This document shows, piece by piece, positions 1 to 8,285 of a DNA stretch of 64,000 nt (position 1 is its first letter; every line of letters starts with the position of its first letter). The translations under genes were made by a program, and so were the position numbers. The stretch spans positions 1,488,001-1,552,000 of the forward strand of contig CAWCUU010000001.1 in assembly GCA_963798855.1 (NCBI GenBank), given 5' to 3'. Below the pieces are notes generated by a model. It was not told where the DNA came from. It made no database searches and saw nothing but the letters and a program-made list of their open reading frames with translations. The stretch is from CAWCUU01 sp963798855. Its GTDB lineage: Bacteria; Gemmatimonadota; Gemmatimonadetes; Longimicrobiales; RSA9.

Positions 1-1542
1 CCGTGGCGCCTCCCACGGGTACGTCCGCCCGAACGGCCAGTGAAGGCCGACGGAGAAGTCGTGGCCTTCGCTCGGGTCGGCCGGGTCGACCATGTAGCGG
101 AGGTACAGCGAGAAGAACTGCAGGCTGGCGCCGATGTTCTGCTCGAAGTCCCGGGTTGCGTCCGCCGTCCATGCCATCCCGGTGTTGTGCAGCAGCTCGA
201 GATCGGGTGCGCCGATCACCGGCAGCGCAAGCCTCCGCGGGAGCGGGATGCGGTACATCGTCTCGAGGAACAATACCCGGTCTCCCCGGAACTGGGCGCG
301 TTCGAACGTATAGAGGGTGCCGGAGCCGCCGATGAAGCTCCAGCGCTGGAGGGGCAGCGATTCGGTCCCGGGCAGCGGCCCCTGGGCGTGGAGCTGGAGT
401 CGCAGCGTGTGTCCGCGAAAGGTATTGAAGGCGATGTCGGCCGAGGCGAGATAGCGGCCGAAGGCGAACTCGCCGTCGGCGACCCTCCCTGCCCATTCGA
501 GGGTGGCGCCGGCGCCGATCTCGCTGGAGGAGTCGATCCACTCCGCGCCGGCGTCGAGAATCAGGCTCGAGATCACGCCGTCGTCGATGGACGGATTCGG
601 GATGATGGAGTCGGCCTTGAGGATGCCCCATGGCTGGCCCGCGACCAGCGACGTCGCGTCCTCTCGCTGCGCGCGCAGGCGCAGGGTCGTATAGACGGCG
701 CCAATGAGCACGGGGCGCTCGAGCTCGGCGAAGACGGTCGTCGCCCCGTAGTAGTCGCGGTAGTCCTTCTGGTGCGTGAAGTAGGATACGGAGTTGCTGA
801 TGGCGCCGCGGATCCAGTCCTCGTTCGTGACCGGACCCTTCTGCCCTCCGAGGCGCAGCGTGAAGGTGTCCACGCGCAAGCTCAGCTGTGCCAGTCCTCC
901 GAGCTCGCCCCGCTCGGAGAAGTAGCGGCCGCGCGCCAGCAGCTCGGGGTGCACGACGGGTCCCGCGGGAATGCGCAGGCCGAAGCCCCACCCGAGATTC
1001 ACGCCGTTGACGCGGTCGTACGTGGGTGCGTCGAAGCCCTTGATCCCGGGAAGGAAGAGTGCCGGCGGGGCGGTACTGATCGCTGTTATGACGAAGCGGT
1101 CCGGGGTTCGATCGACCCGGTAAGGCGCGAGCGGCCTCGACAGCACCGCGCCGCCGATCTCGGCGAGCTGCGAGCGGTACAGTCCGCCGCCGGCGTTCAC
1201 GACGTCGCCACGGACGCGCGCGCGGGGACGGAGGAAGAGGTTCGATGCGACGGCGAAGACGTCGCCCTCCACGACCGTGCTGATGGCGACGGTGGCGTCC
1301 AGCACGAGCAGCGAGCCGCGGACGGTGTCCTGGATCACCGAGTCGGCGCTGACGACCTGGTAGTTGCCGGCCTCGAGGAGGTCGCGCAGCCTGCGGTCGA
1401 TTTCCACGTCGCCGTTGCCGCGCAGCGCGACCCGCTGCGCGCGCGCCGACGACGGCACGAGAGCGGCCGTCAGCAGCAGCGGCAGCGCCCGCATCAGCGC
1501 GGCCGCGGAGCGGGGGCAGCGGAGGCGGAGCGGCAGGATCAC
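1..1542 (-). CDS. Outer-membrane beta-barrel protein with bactofilin-like N-terminus (3' end outside window)
   Basis: The reading frame is open to the window edge, so 514 codons are visible and the C-terminus is missing. A GTG start at 1542 overlaps the pabA stop as GTGA, which suggests translational coupling; an internal ATG at 1494 is the alternative. An N-terminal signal peptide ends near SSARAQ. Residues of about 60 to 110 (SLLVLDATVAISTVVEGDV and following) look like the short beta-helix turns of bactofilins or polymer-forming proteins. The rest is rich in alternating, aromatic-ended strands (for example FCC-free runs such as LQFFSLYLRYMV), as in an outer-membrane barrel. The family was not identified. 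It probably sits in the outer membrane with its N-terminal domain in the periplasm. Function unknown. Confidence 0.7.
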   Translation of the reverse strand, partial: MILPLRLRCPRSAAALMRALPLLLTAALVPSSARAQRVALRGNGDVEIDRRLRDLLEAGNYQVVSADSVIQDTVRGSLLVLDATVAISTVVEGDVFAVASNLFLRPRARVRGDVVNAGGGLYRSQLAEIGGAVLSRPLAPYRVDRTPDRFVITAISTAPPALFLPGIKGFDAPTYDRVNGVNLGWGFGLRIPAGPVVHPELLARGRYFSERGELGGLAQLSLRVDTFTLRLGGQKGPVTNEDWIRGAISNSVSYFTHQKDYRDYYGATTVFAELERPVLIGAVYTTLRLRAQREDATSLVAGQPWGILKADSIIPNPSIDDGVISSLILDAGAEWIDSSSEIGAGATLEWAGRVADGEFAFGRYLASADIAFNTFRGHTLRLQLHAQGPLPGTESLPLQRWSFIGGSGTLYTFERAQFRGDRVLFLETMYRIPLPRRLALPVIGAPDLELLHNTGMAWTADATRDFEQNIGASLQFFSLYLRYMVDPADPSEGHDFSVGLHWPFGRTYPWEAPR

Positions 1543-2126
1543 GCGTCCCGCAGGAAGTTCACCAGGATCTGGCGCCCGTTCTCGGTCGCGATCGACTCCG
1601 GATGGAACTGGACGCCCGAGATCGGTAGCCTTCGGTGCCGGATACCCTGGATCTCGTCCTCCCACCCCTCCTCGGCCGTCCACGCGGTCACCTCGAGGTC
1701 GTCCGGCAGCGTCTCGCGCTCGAGCACGAGCGAGTGGTAGCGGACGACCTGCACCTCCGCCGGCAGGCCGTCGAAGAGGCCGCGGCCGGTGTGCCGGACG
1801 GGGGAGCGCTTCCCGTGCATCGCGCGTCGCGCGCGCACGACCCGAGCACCGAACGCACTGCCAATCGACTGGTGGCCGAGGCAGACGCCGAGGATGGGCC
1901 GACCCGCTCCGAGCCGCCGAACGGCGTCCACGCTGACGCCCGCCTCCGCGGGCGTGCATGGCCCCGGCGAGATGACGATCCGCTCCGGTCCCATTGCCTC
2001 GATCCCCTCAACGGTGACCTCGTCGTTTCGGCGTACGACCGGGTCGGCGCCGAGCTCACCGAGGAGCTGTACGAGGTTCCACGTGAAGGAGTCATAGTTG
2101 TCGATCACGAGCAGCATGGCCGCCAA
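1539..2126 (-). CDS. pabA: Glutamine amidotransferase of anthranilate / aminodeoxychorismate synthase (PabA/TrpG)
   Basis: Class I glutamine amidotransferase of 195 residues, the usual length. It makes ammonia from glutamine for anthranilate (tryptophan) or 4-amino-4-deoxychorismate (folate) synthesis. Visible motifs are MLLVIDNYDSFTWNL at the N-terminus, the oxyanion loop ISPGPCTP, the nucleophile Cys82 in GVCLGHQ, and the C-terminal GVQFHPES catalytic His-Glu. ATG at 2126 gives MAAMLLV; the second ATG at 2117 matches the usual family start. No synthase partner (pabB or trpE) is in the window, so PabA and TrpG cannot be separated. It lies 35 bp downstream of xerD and overlaps the next gene by 4 bp. 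Confidence 0.93.
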   Translation of the reverse strand: MAAMLLVIDNYDSFTWNLVQLLGELGADPVVRRNDEVTVEGIEAMGPERIVISPGPCTPAEAGVSVDAVRRLGAGRPILGVCLGHQSIGSAFGARVVRARRAMHGKRSPVRHTGRGLFDGLPAEVQVVRYHSLVLERETLPDDLEVTAWTAEEGWEDEIQGIRHRRLPISGVQFHPESIATENGRQILVNFLRDA

Positions 2127-2161
2127 GCTACGCGATATCCGAGCCGCCCGGCAACTTCCTC

Positions 2162-3046
2162 TCAGGCGCGGGGATGGTAGCGGCGGTGCACGTCCTTGAG
2201 GTACTCACGGTCCACGTGCGTGTAGATCTGCGTGGTCGCGATGTCGGCGTGTCCGAGCATCTCCTGGACCGAGGCGAGGTCGGCGCCCCCTTCCAGCAGG
2301 TGGGTTGCGAAGGAGTGGCGCAGGACATGCGGGGTGACCCGCTTCCTGATCCCGGCTCGCCGGACCTGCTTCTGCAGGATCTTCCAGACGCCCATCCGGC
2401 TGAGCGGCCCGCCGCGCGCGTTGAGGAAGACCCGACCGCTGCCGCGGCCCCGGTCCAGCGCGGGTCGGACTTCGCGCAGGTACACGTCCAGGGTCCGGCG
2501 CGCCGTGCGGCCCAGCGGGACGAGGCGCTCCTTGGACCCCTTCCCGAATACGCGTGCGAAGCCATCCTCGAGCAGCAGATCGCGGATCCCGAGCCCGATC
2601 AGCTCGCTCACCCGCACTCCCGAAGCGTAGGCGAACTCGAGGAGCGCCTTGTCGCGCCAGAAGAAGCGATCTGCCGGGTCCGGCGCATCCAGGAGTCGCT
2701 CGATGTCCTGCCGGCTGAGGACCGATGGCAGCCGTCTCGAGGTGCGGGGAGAGTCGAGCCGTTCCGTCGGATCGGCGGCGACCGCTCCCTCGGTCAGGAG
2801 GAAGGCGAAGTAGGTGCGGATCGCGCTCAGCGCCCGTCGGATCGAGGTCGGCTGCAGTCCCCGGTCCTTCAGCGTGTACACGTACTCGTGCAGCTCCGTC
2901 GCGGTGATGTCGGCCGGTCGCTGGACTCCCCGCTCCTCGAGGTAGGCGACGAGGCGCCCGAGGTCCCTGGAATACGCATCGAGCGTCCGCTGCGAGAGTC
3001 CACGCTCGACTGCCAGGTGATCGAGGAACGCGTCCATCAGGAACAT
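2162..3046 (-). CDS. xerD: Tyrosine recombinase XerD-like
   Basis: Site-specific tyrosine recombinase of 294 residues, about the size of XerC/XerD, which resolve chromosome dimers at dif. The N-terminal SAM-like core-binding domain (residues 1 to 90) is followed by the catalytic domain with Arg145 in SGVRVSEL, Lys in FGKGSKER, HxxR in HVLRHSFATHLLEGG, the second His in LGHADIATTQ and the nucleophile Tyr in IYTHVDREYL. The frame stays open upstream, but that part overlaps dedA on the same strand and is not recombinase-like, so ATG at 3046 is chosen. It overlaps dedA by 3 codons at most in either reading. XerD rather than XerC is inferred from overall similarity only. No dif site was recognised. 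Confidence 0.88.
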   Translation of the reverse strand: MFLMDAFLDHLAVERGLSQRTLDAYSRDLGRLVAYLEERGVQRPADITATELHEYVYTLKDRGLQPTSIRRALSAIRTYFAFLLTEGAVAADPTERLDSPRTSRRLPSVLSRQDIERLLDAPDPADRFFWRDKALLEFAYASGVRVSELIGLGIRDLLLEDGFARVFGKGSKERLVPLGRTARRTLDVYLREVRPALDRGRGSGRVFLNARGGPLSRMGVWKILQKQVRRAGIRKRVTPHVLRHSFATHLLEGGADLASVQEMLGHADIATTQIYTHVDREYLKDVHRRYHPRA

Positions 3047-3054
3047 GGCCTCGC

Positions 3055-3660
3055 TCACTTCCTGCGGGTCCGCCACCACCAGAGGGCGATCGCGGCGGCG
3101 AGCAGCGTGGCGGTGATCAGCAGTCCGGTATTGATCCGCTCGACCGCGCGCCGAACGGCCGTCCAGTTCGCGCCCGCCAGGTGACCCAGGTAGACGAGAC
3201 CGCCGTACCACAGCCCCGACGCGATGGCTGTGGGCAGGATCATGCGGGCGGGGGCGACGCGACTGATTCCCGCGAATGCGGGCACAAGCGCTCGGAAGGC
3301 CGGCAGGAACCTGCTGAAGAAGATGGCCGGCGTACCCCAACGCTGGTAGAAGCCGCTCAGCGCCTCGAGCTGCTTCTCATCCAGCAGCCAGCGGCCGAAG
3401 CGGGATCGGGTCAGCGGCTCTCCGTAATGGTGGAAGGCGCCGTAGACGGCGACCGCCGAGGCCACGTTCGCGGCCCACGTTACCAGAAAGGCGACCCACG
3501 GGCTCACTTCCCCCCGTGCGGAGAGGAAGCCGCCGACGAGCACGAAGGTGTCGGCAGGTACCGGCGGCACGACGTTCTCGAGCGCCGCGCCGAGTCCGAG
3601 GACGAGGTAGGTGACGAGCGCCGGAAGGCCCGTCAGCCACTCCAGGGCGGCATCGATCAT
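3055..3660 (-). CDS. DedA family (VTT domain) inner-membrane protein
   Basis: Polytopic membrane protein of 201 residues, typical of the DedA/SNARE-associated family. These proteins act in inner-membrane lipid (undecaprenyl phosphate or phosphatidylethanolamine) transport and proton-motive-force homeostasis. The N-terminal hydrophobic stretch is followed by ENVVPPVPADTFVLVGGFL, the family re-entrant motif, and by FFSRFLPAFRALVPAFAG, the second conserved motif with essential arginines. A GLWYGGLVYLGHLAG segment and a C-terminal transmembrane helix ending in WWWRTRRK complete it. It sits 12 bp after ispF and directly before xerD in the same transcript. The exact substrate cannot be read from sequence. 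Confidence 0.9.
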   Translation of the reverse strand: MIDAALEWLTGLPALVTYLVLGLGAALENVVPPVPADTFVLVGGFLSARGEVSPWVAFLVTWAANVASAVAVYGAFHHYGEPLTRSRFGRWLLDEKQLEALSGFYQRWGTPAIFFSRFLPAFRALVPAFAGISRVAPARMILPTAIASGLWYGGLVYLGHLAGANWTAVRRAVERINTGLLITATLLAAAIALWWWRTRRK

Positions 3661-3672
3661 CGAAGCGGCCGA

Positions 3673-4152
3673 TCAGGCGTCGATGCTGTCGATCAGAGCC
3701 ACCGCGATCACCGCGATTCCCTCGCCGCGGCCGATCCACCCCATCCCCTCGTTCGTCTTCGCCTTCACCGAGGCGTACCGCGCTGCGATGCCGAGAACCT
3801 CGGCGAGGCGCTCGCGCATGGCCGGAAGGTGCGGGGCGAGGCGCGGCGCTTCCAGAATGACCGTCACGTCCACGCTCACGACCTGGTAGTTGATCTCCGC
3901 AAGCATGCGCGTGGCGGCGCCCAGCAGCTCGAGCGAATCGGCATCCTTCCAACGGGATTCGTCGGGCGGGAAGTGGGTGCCGATGTCGCCGAGACATGCG
4001 GCGCCGAGCAACGCGTCGGTCAGAGCGTGGGCGACGGCGTCTGCGTCCGAGTGACCGGCGAGGCCGAGCTCGGCCGGGATCTGCACGCCGCCCAGCACCA
4101 GTCGACGGCCGGCCTGGAAGCGATGGGAGTCGTAGCCGAGGCCGATCCGCAC
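3673..4152 (-). CDS. ispF: 2-C-methyl-D-erythritol 2,4-cyclodiphosphate synthase (IspF)
   Basis: Converts CDP-ME 2-phosphate to MEcPP with release of CMP, the fifth step of the MEP isoprenoid pathway. The 159-residue length is normal. Zinc ligands are in YDSHRF (Asp8, His10) and the helix GHSDADAVAHAL; the substrate loop DIGTHFPP and VKAKTNEGMGWIGRGEGIA near the C-terminus are also present. GTG start at 4152. It follows mqnC by 14 bp. Isoprenoid supply fits the neighbouring menaquinone genes, since the MK side chain is made from MEP products. Other MEP genes are not in the window. Confidence 0.96.
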   Translation of the reverse strand: MRIGLGYDSHRFQAGRRLVLGGVQIPAELGLAGHSDADAVAHALTDALLGAACLGDIGTHFPPDESRWKDADSLELLGAATRMLAEINYQVVSVDVTVILEAPRLAPHLPAMRERLAEVLGIAARYASVKAKTNEGMGWIGRGEGIAVIAVALIDSIDA

Positions 4153-4166
4153 GTGCGCGCCGGCGA

Positions 4167-5447
4167 CTAGGCCAGGGCCAGCGGGTGAGCGCCGCAGCAG
4201 GGACAGCCGCCGGGGCTCTCGTCCACCAGCGTGTAGTCCTGATAGCGGCGCTTCGCCTCGAAGCCGGCATCCGCGATGAGGCGCCGGATCTCGGCCTCCG
4301 GCATGATGAAGTCCGTGCCGGCCGCGCTGACGACGTTCTCCTCGATCATCAACGAGCCGAAGTCGTTCGCGCCGAAGGTGAGTGCGAGCTGCGCCATCTT
4401 CGGCCCCTGCGTGACGTAGGAGACCTGCACGTTCTGGAAGTTCGACAGCACCAGCCGCGACAGGGCGGTCATGCGCAGGTAGTCCATGCCGGTGCCGAGA
4501 TCGAGCTTCCAGTCCTGCATCTCGGTGTGCAGCGGCTGAAAGGACCAGGCGATGAACGCGGTGTAGCGACCGCCGTGCCCGCTCGCGATGCCGCGCTGCT
4601 GCGACGCCTTCAGCTTCAGCAGGTGCTCGAGCCGGTCATCCCAGCTCTCGCCGACACCGTACATCATTGTCGCCGTGGTATGAAGTCCGACCTCATGGGC
4701 GGCCTCGTGGATCTGCAGCCAGTGAGCGGAGTCGATCTTCTTCGGAGCGATGAAGTCGCGCACCCCGTCGACCAGGATCTCGGCGCCCGCACCCGGCATC
4801 GAGTCGAGGCCGGCCTCGTGCAGCTCGCGCAGCACCGCGTCGACCGGCTGCTGCGAGACCTTGCAGATCAACTCGATCTCCGACGCGCTGAAGCCGTGCA
4901 CGTGGATCGGGTGCTCCTCCTTGATGTAGCGCAGCAGACCGATGTACCAGTCGAGCGGCAGGTACGGGTTGTGCCCTCCCTGCATCAGGATCTGAACCGC
5001 TCCGAGCCGCTTCGCCTCGTCGATCTTGGCGCCGATCTCCTCGTAGCTGAGCACGTAAGCCTCGGCGTCCTTCGGGCGCCGGTAGAACGCGCAGAAGCGG
5101 CAGTCTGTGATGCAGACGTTGCTGTAGTTGATGTTGCGATCGCAGATGTAGGTCACCTCCGGCCGCGCGCGTTCGAGCCTCGCGGCGTGCGCCCGTCGCC
5201 CCATCTCGAGCAGAGGGACCGCGCGCAGCACCTCCAGCCACTCGCCGATCTCGGCCGCGTACGGGCGGCTGTCCAGCGGCGGCGGCTCGTACGCGGGCCG
5301 AGCCGTGTCCCTTCGCAGCCCCTCCGAGCCCAGCGGAGTCGGCTCGGAACGCCGCGGCGCCACCGTCTGGAGGATCGGCAGCGAGCGCTGCTCCGCGGGG
5401 ACTCGACCGTTCGCTCCGTTCGATCCCACGCCGGCGCCGCTCACCAC
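4167..5447 (-). CDS. mqnC: Cyclic dehypoxanthinyl futalosine synthase (MqnC)
   Basis: Radical SAM enzyme of the futalosine menaquinone pathway that cyclises dehypoxanthinyl futalosine. The canonical cluster motif CX3CX2C is Cys112, Cys116, Cys119 in NVCITDCRFCAF. Further support comes from MQGGHNPYLPLDWY, HVHGFSASEI, GLDSMPGAGAEILVDGVR, TTATMMYGVGE and a C-terminal GGCPCCGAH pair. At 426 residues it is longer than most MqnC because about 60 to 90 proline/arginine-rich residues precede the core. A later internal start is therefore possible, but no clear one stands out. The GTG start at 5447 overlaps the mqnE stop by 7 bp; a second GTG at 5444 would give a 4-bp overlap. MqnC and CofH resemble each other, but the adjacent mqnE favours MqnC. 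Confidence 0.88.
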   Translation of the reverse strand: MVSGAGVGSNGANGRVPAEQRSLPILQTVAPRRSEPTPLGSEGLRRDTARPAYEPPPLDSRPYAAEIGEWLEVLRAVPLLEMGRRAHAARLERARPEVTYICDRNINYSNVCITDCRFCAFYRRPKDAEAYVLSYEEIGAKIDEAKRLGAVQILMQGGHNPYLPLDWYIGLLRYIKEEHPIHVHGFSASEIELICKVSQQPVDAVLRELHEAGLDSMPGAGAEILVDGVRDFIAPKKIDSAHWLQIHEAAHEVGLHTTATMMYGVGESWDDRLEHLLKLKASQQRGIASGHGGRYTAFIAWSFQPLHTEMQDWKLDLGTGMDYLRMTALSRLVLSNFQNVQVSYVTQGPKMAQLALTFGANDFGSLMIEENVVSAAGTDFIMPEAEIRRLIADAGFEAKRRYQDYTLVDESPGGCPCCGAHPLALA

Positions 5448-6637
5448 TCCCCCACGATGTTGTAGAGGGCATCGCGCTCGACCGGACGCTTGCCGGCGTC
5501 GCGCACGAGATGCACGATGTCGCTGAACGTCATGCCGAGCGGCGTCGTCGCTCCCGCCTCGTGGTAGATCTTCTCCTTCACGACCGTGCCTTCGAGGTCG
5601 TCCACGCCGAAGTGTAGCGCGATCTGGCTGACCTTCGCGGTATTCATGATCCAGTGCGTCTTGATGTGGTCGAAGTTGTCCAGGAAGAGACGCCCGAGCG
5701 CGAGGTTCTTCAGGTCGTCGAAGCCGGTCGTGGCCGTGCCCTGCCGCCCCAGCTCCTCGCCCAGCTCGTTGTGGTCCGGATGGTACGCCAGCGGAATATA
5801 GGTGAGGAATCCGCCCGTCTCATCCTGCAGGTCACGCAGCATCTGCAGGTGCTCCATCCGGTCCTCGAACGTCTCGACGTGACCATAGAGCATCGTGCAG
5901 TTCGTCGGGATGCGGAGCTGGTGCGCCGTTCGGTGCACGTCGATCCACTCCTCGGCGACCAGCTTCCGGTCCGCGATCTTCGACCGGACCGACTTCGAGA
6001 AGACCTCCGCTCCACCGCCCGGCATCGAGTCGAGACCCGCCTCCCGAAGTCGGACCAGAACGTCCTCGTAGCTCGTCCTCTCGATGCGCGCGAGATTGGC
6101 GATCTCCACCGCGGTCAGCGCCTTGACCTCCACGCCCGGGTGCCGCTCCTTCAGCCCCCGGATCATGTCCGCGTAGTAGTCCAGCCGCAGCTTCGGGTGC
6201 AGCCCACCCACGATGTGAAACTCCCGGATCGGCGTCTCCTGCACGCCGTTTCCTTCCGCGATCGCCTCTTCCACGGACATCGTGTACGCCCCCTCCTCCT
6301 TCGGCAGGCGGGCGTAGGAGCAGAAGGTGCACGTCTTTCGGAGGATGCAGACGTTCGTCGGATTGATGTGCTGATTCGCGACGATGAAGACTCGATCCCC
6401 GTTCTTGCGGCGGTTCACAAGGTCGGCGAGGGTGCCGACCGTCAGCAGGTCCTTGGTCTCGAATAGCGCGACGCCATCACGCTGGTCGAGACGCTCGCCG
6501 GCAAGGACCTTCTCGGCGATCGGCCCGAGCGCCGGGTCCGTAGGCGCGATGCGGGGCTCTTCGAATAGAACGGCAGGCATTTCGATCGTCGATTCTCGAG
6601 GAGCGGCGTACTGCTGCGACCGCCGAAGAATAGGCAT
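5441..6637 (-). CDS. mqnE: Aminofutalosine synthase (MqnE), unusual CX5CX2C cluster motif
   Basis: Radical SAM enzyme that joins SAM-derived adenosyl to 3-(1-carboxyvinyloxy)benzoate, giving aminofutalosine for menaquinone. The 398 residues carry family features: NQHINPTNVC, FHIVGGLHPKLRLDYY, KALTAVEIANLA, GLDSMPGGGAEVFSKSVR and IPTNCTMLYGHVE. The iron-sulfur motif reads Cys97, Cys103, Cys106 (VCILRKTCTFCSYAR), which is CX5CX2C rather than CX3CX2C; the DNA was checked and is in frame. It follows fabF after 81 bp and overlaps mqnC. mqnA and mqnD, which act before and after, are not in this window. An F420-pathway homologue is the main alternative, but the pairing with mqnC makes MqnE likely. 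Confidence 0.85.
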   Translation of the reverse strand: MPILRRSQQYAAPRESTIEMPAVLFEEPRIAPTDPALGPIAEKVLAGERLDQRDGVALFETKDLLTVGTLADLVNRRKNGDRVFIVANQHINPTNVCILRKTCTFCSYARLPKEEGAYTMSVEEAIAEGNGVQETPIREFHIVGGLHPKLRLDYYADMIRGLKERHPGVEVKALTAVEIANLARIERTSYEDVLVRLREAGLDSMPGGGAEVFSKSVRSKIADRKLVAEEWIDVHRTAHQLRIPTNCTMLYGHVETFEDRMEHLQMLRDLQDETGGFLTYIPLAYHPDHNELGEELGRQGTATTGFDDLKNLALGRLFLDNFDHIKTHWIMNTAKVSQIALHFGVDDLEGTVVKEKIYHEAGATTPLGMTFSDIVHLVRDAGKRPVERDALYNIVGEW

Positions 6638-6718
6638 GGCGCGGGCCGGCGGGCAAGCGATCGACGGCCGGATGGCGAGTTGCGCGGGCGTCCGTGCGCG
6701 CCCGCTGAGGGGGCGCGG

Positions 6719-7987
6719 CTAGTCGCCGTCCCAGCGTTTCAACGCTAGAGCGACATTGTGTCCGCCGAAGCCGAAGGAGTTCGTGAGCGCGGCCGGGACG
6801 TCGCGCTCGATCATCCCTCCATGGGCGTACTCGAGGTCGCACTCGGGATCGGCGGTGGAGAAGTTGATCGTGGGCGGGATGCGGCCGTTCCTCAGCACGA
6901 GTCCGGTGATCACGGTCTCGACGGCGCCTGCTCCACCGAGCAGATGTCCGGTCATGGACTTGGTCGATCCGACGACCAGCCGATACGCCGCCTCGCCGAA
7001 GACGGCCTTGATGGCGAGCGTCTCGTTGAGGTCGTTCGCGGGGGTGGACGTGCCGTGTGCGTTGATGTAGCCGACGTCGCCGGGCTCCCAGCCCGCGTGT
7101 TCGAGCGCCGCCTTCATGGCGAGCTGGGCGCCGGCGCCCTCCGGCGCGGGGGCCGTGATGTGGTGCGCGTCGGCGGTCGAGCCGTAGCCGACGATCTCGG
7201 CGAGGATGTTCGCGCCGCGATCGCTCGCGTGCTCCAGCGACTCCAGCACGACCGCGCCGGCGCCCTCGCCGAGGACGAAACCGTCGCGGTCGGCGTCGAA
7301 GGGCCGGCTCGCCGTCTCGGGCGAGTCGTTGCGCGTCGAGAGCGCTTTCATGTTGCCGAAGCCCGCGATCGTCAGCGGCATGACGGCGGCTTCGGTTCCG
7401 CCCCCGATCATGGCGTCCACTTCCCCGCTGCGGATCGCTTCGAAGGCGTTGCCGACCGCGTGCGCGCTGGACGCACAGGCGGAGACCGTCGCGTAGTTGG
7501 GGCCGCGCAGGCCGTAGCGCATCGAGACGAGCCCCGCCGCGATGTCGGGGATGAACATGGGTACGAAGAACGGGCTCACGCGGCCCGGTCCCTTGGAGAG
7601 CAGGATTTCGACCTGCTCCTGGAAGGTGTGGACCCCGCCGATACCGCTGCCGATGATGACGCCGAAGCGGGTCCCATCGATGTCGCCAAGGTTCTCCTCG
7701 AGCCCGGCATCGGCCATGGCCTGGACGCAGGCGGCGATGGCGAACTGCGCGAAGCGGTCGTAGCGCCGGGCCTCCTTGCGATCCATGTAGGTCTCGGGCT
7801 CGAACCCCTTGACCTGGCAGGCGAACCGAACGTCGAGACCGGAAGTGTCGAAGGAGGAGATCGTGGCCGCGCCGCTCGTACCGGCCAGCAGCGCGCGCCA
7901 CGAGCTCTCCACGTCGCTGCCGACCGGCGTAATCAGTCCCGTGCCGGTTATGACGACGCGGTGGCCGCTACCCGCTCGCGTGTTCAT
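6719..7987 (-). CDS. fabF: Beta-ketoacyl-ACP synthase II (FabF)
   Basis: Condenses malonyl-ACP with acyl-ACP in fatty-acid elongation. The 422-residue thiolase-fold protein has the catalytic Cys171 in TVSACASSAHAVGN, the first His in INAHGTSTPAND, the Lys/second His region in STKSMTGHLLGGAG, and the C-terminal glycine-rich loop NSFGFGGHNVAL. It is last in the plsX-fabHDG-acpP-fabF cluster, 27 bp after acpP, which favours FabF (KAS II) over FabB. mqnE follows, so the transcript may continue into menaquinone genes. A weak GC-rich inverted repeat (6684 to 6705) lies in the gap after the stop but has no T-run. Confidence 0.96.
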   Translation of the reverse strand: MNTRAGSGHRVVITGTGLITPVGSDVESSWRALLAGTSGAATISSFDTSGLDVRFACQVKGFEPETYMDRKEARRYDRFAQFAIAACVQAMADAGLEENLGDIDGTRFGVIIGSGIGGVHTFQEQVEILLSKGPGRVSPFFVPMFIPDIAAGLVSMRYGLRGPNYATVSACASSAHAVGNAFEAIRSGEVDAMIGGGTEAAVMPLTIAGFGNMKALSTRNDSPETASRPFDADRDGFVLGEGAGAVVLESLEHASDRGANILAEIVGYGSTADAHHITAPAPEGAGAQLAMKAALEHAGWEPGDVGYINAHGTSTPANDLNETLAIKAVFGEAAYRLVVGSTKSMTGHLLGGAGAVETVITGLVLRNGRIPPTINFSTADPECDLEYAHGGMIERDVPAALTNSFGFGGHNVALALKRWDGD

Positions 7988-8014
7988 TGGAATCTCGTCC
8001 GCGTCCCGGAGTGC

Positions 8015-8260
8015 TCAGCTCTCGGTCGCGTGCTCCTGCACGTAGCGGATCGCGTCCCCCACGGTCTGGAGCTGCTCGGCGTCCTCATCCGGGATTTCCA
8101 TTCCGAACTCCTCCTCGAACGCCATCACGAGCTCGACCGTGTCGAGCGAGTCCGCGCCGAGATCCTCCACGAAGGAGGCTTCCGACGTGACCTTCTCCGG
8201 CTCCACGCCGAGCTCGTTGATGATGATCTCCTTGACCTTGCCCTCGACGTTCTCCGCCAT
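8015..8260 (-). CDS. acpP: Acyl carrier protein
   Basis: Small acidic carrier of acyl chains, 81 residues, the usual length. Ser38 in LGADSLDTVELVMAFEE is the 4'-phosphopantetheine attachment site, and the following acidic helix II is the docking surface for Fab enzymes. The N-terminus MAENVEGKVKEIIINEL is typical. It lies between fabG (25 bp upstream) and fabF (27 bp downstream), the standard order. The phosphopantetheinyl transferase (acpS) needed to activate it is not in the window. Confidence 0.97.
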   Translation of the reverse strand: MAENVEGKVKEIIINELGVEPEKVTSEASFVEDLGADSLDTVELVMAFEEEFGMEIPDEDAEQLQTVGDAIRYVQEHATES

Positions 8261-8285
8261 GTGTGTGTCCTCTCTGGATGAAGTG

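Noticed and set aside
40..1740. Long plus-strand open frame of 566 codons, and many similar plus-strand frames across the window
   Set aside because: High GC makes stop-free antisense frames common; the minus strand carries recognisable protein families with coupled starts and stops.
2128..2565. Second minus-strand frame across the 3' half of xerD
   Set aside because: Out-of-frame shadow rich in Arg/Ser with no family features.
6684..6705. Inverted repeat between fabF and mqnE as a terminator
   Set aside because: Short 7-base GC stem without a T-run; common by chance at this GC content.
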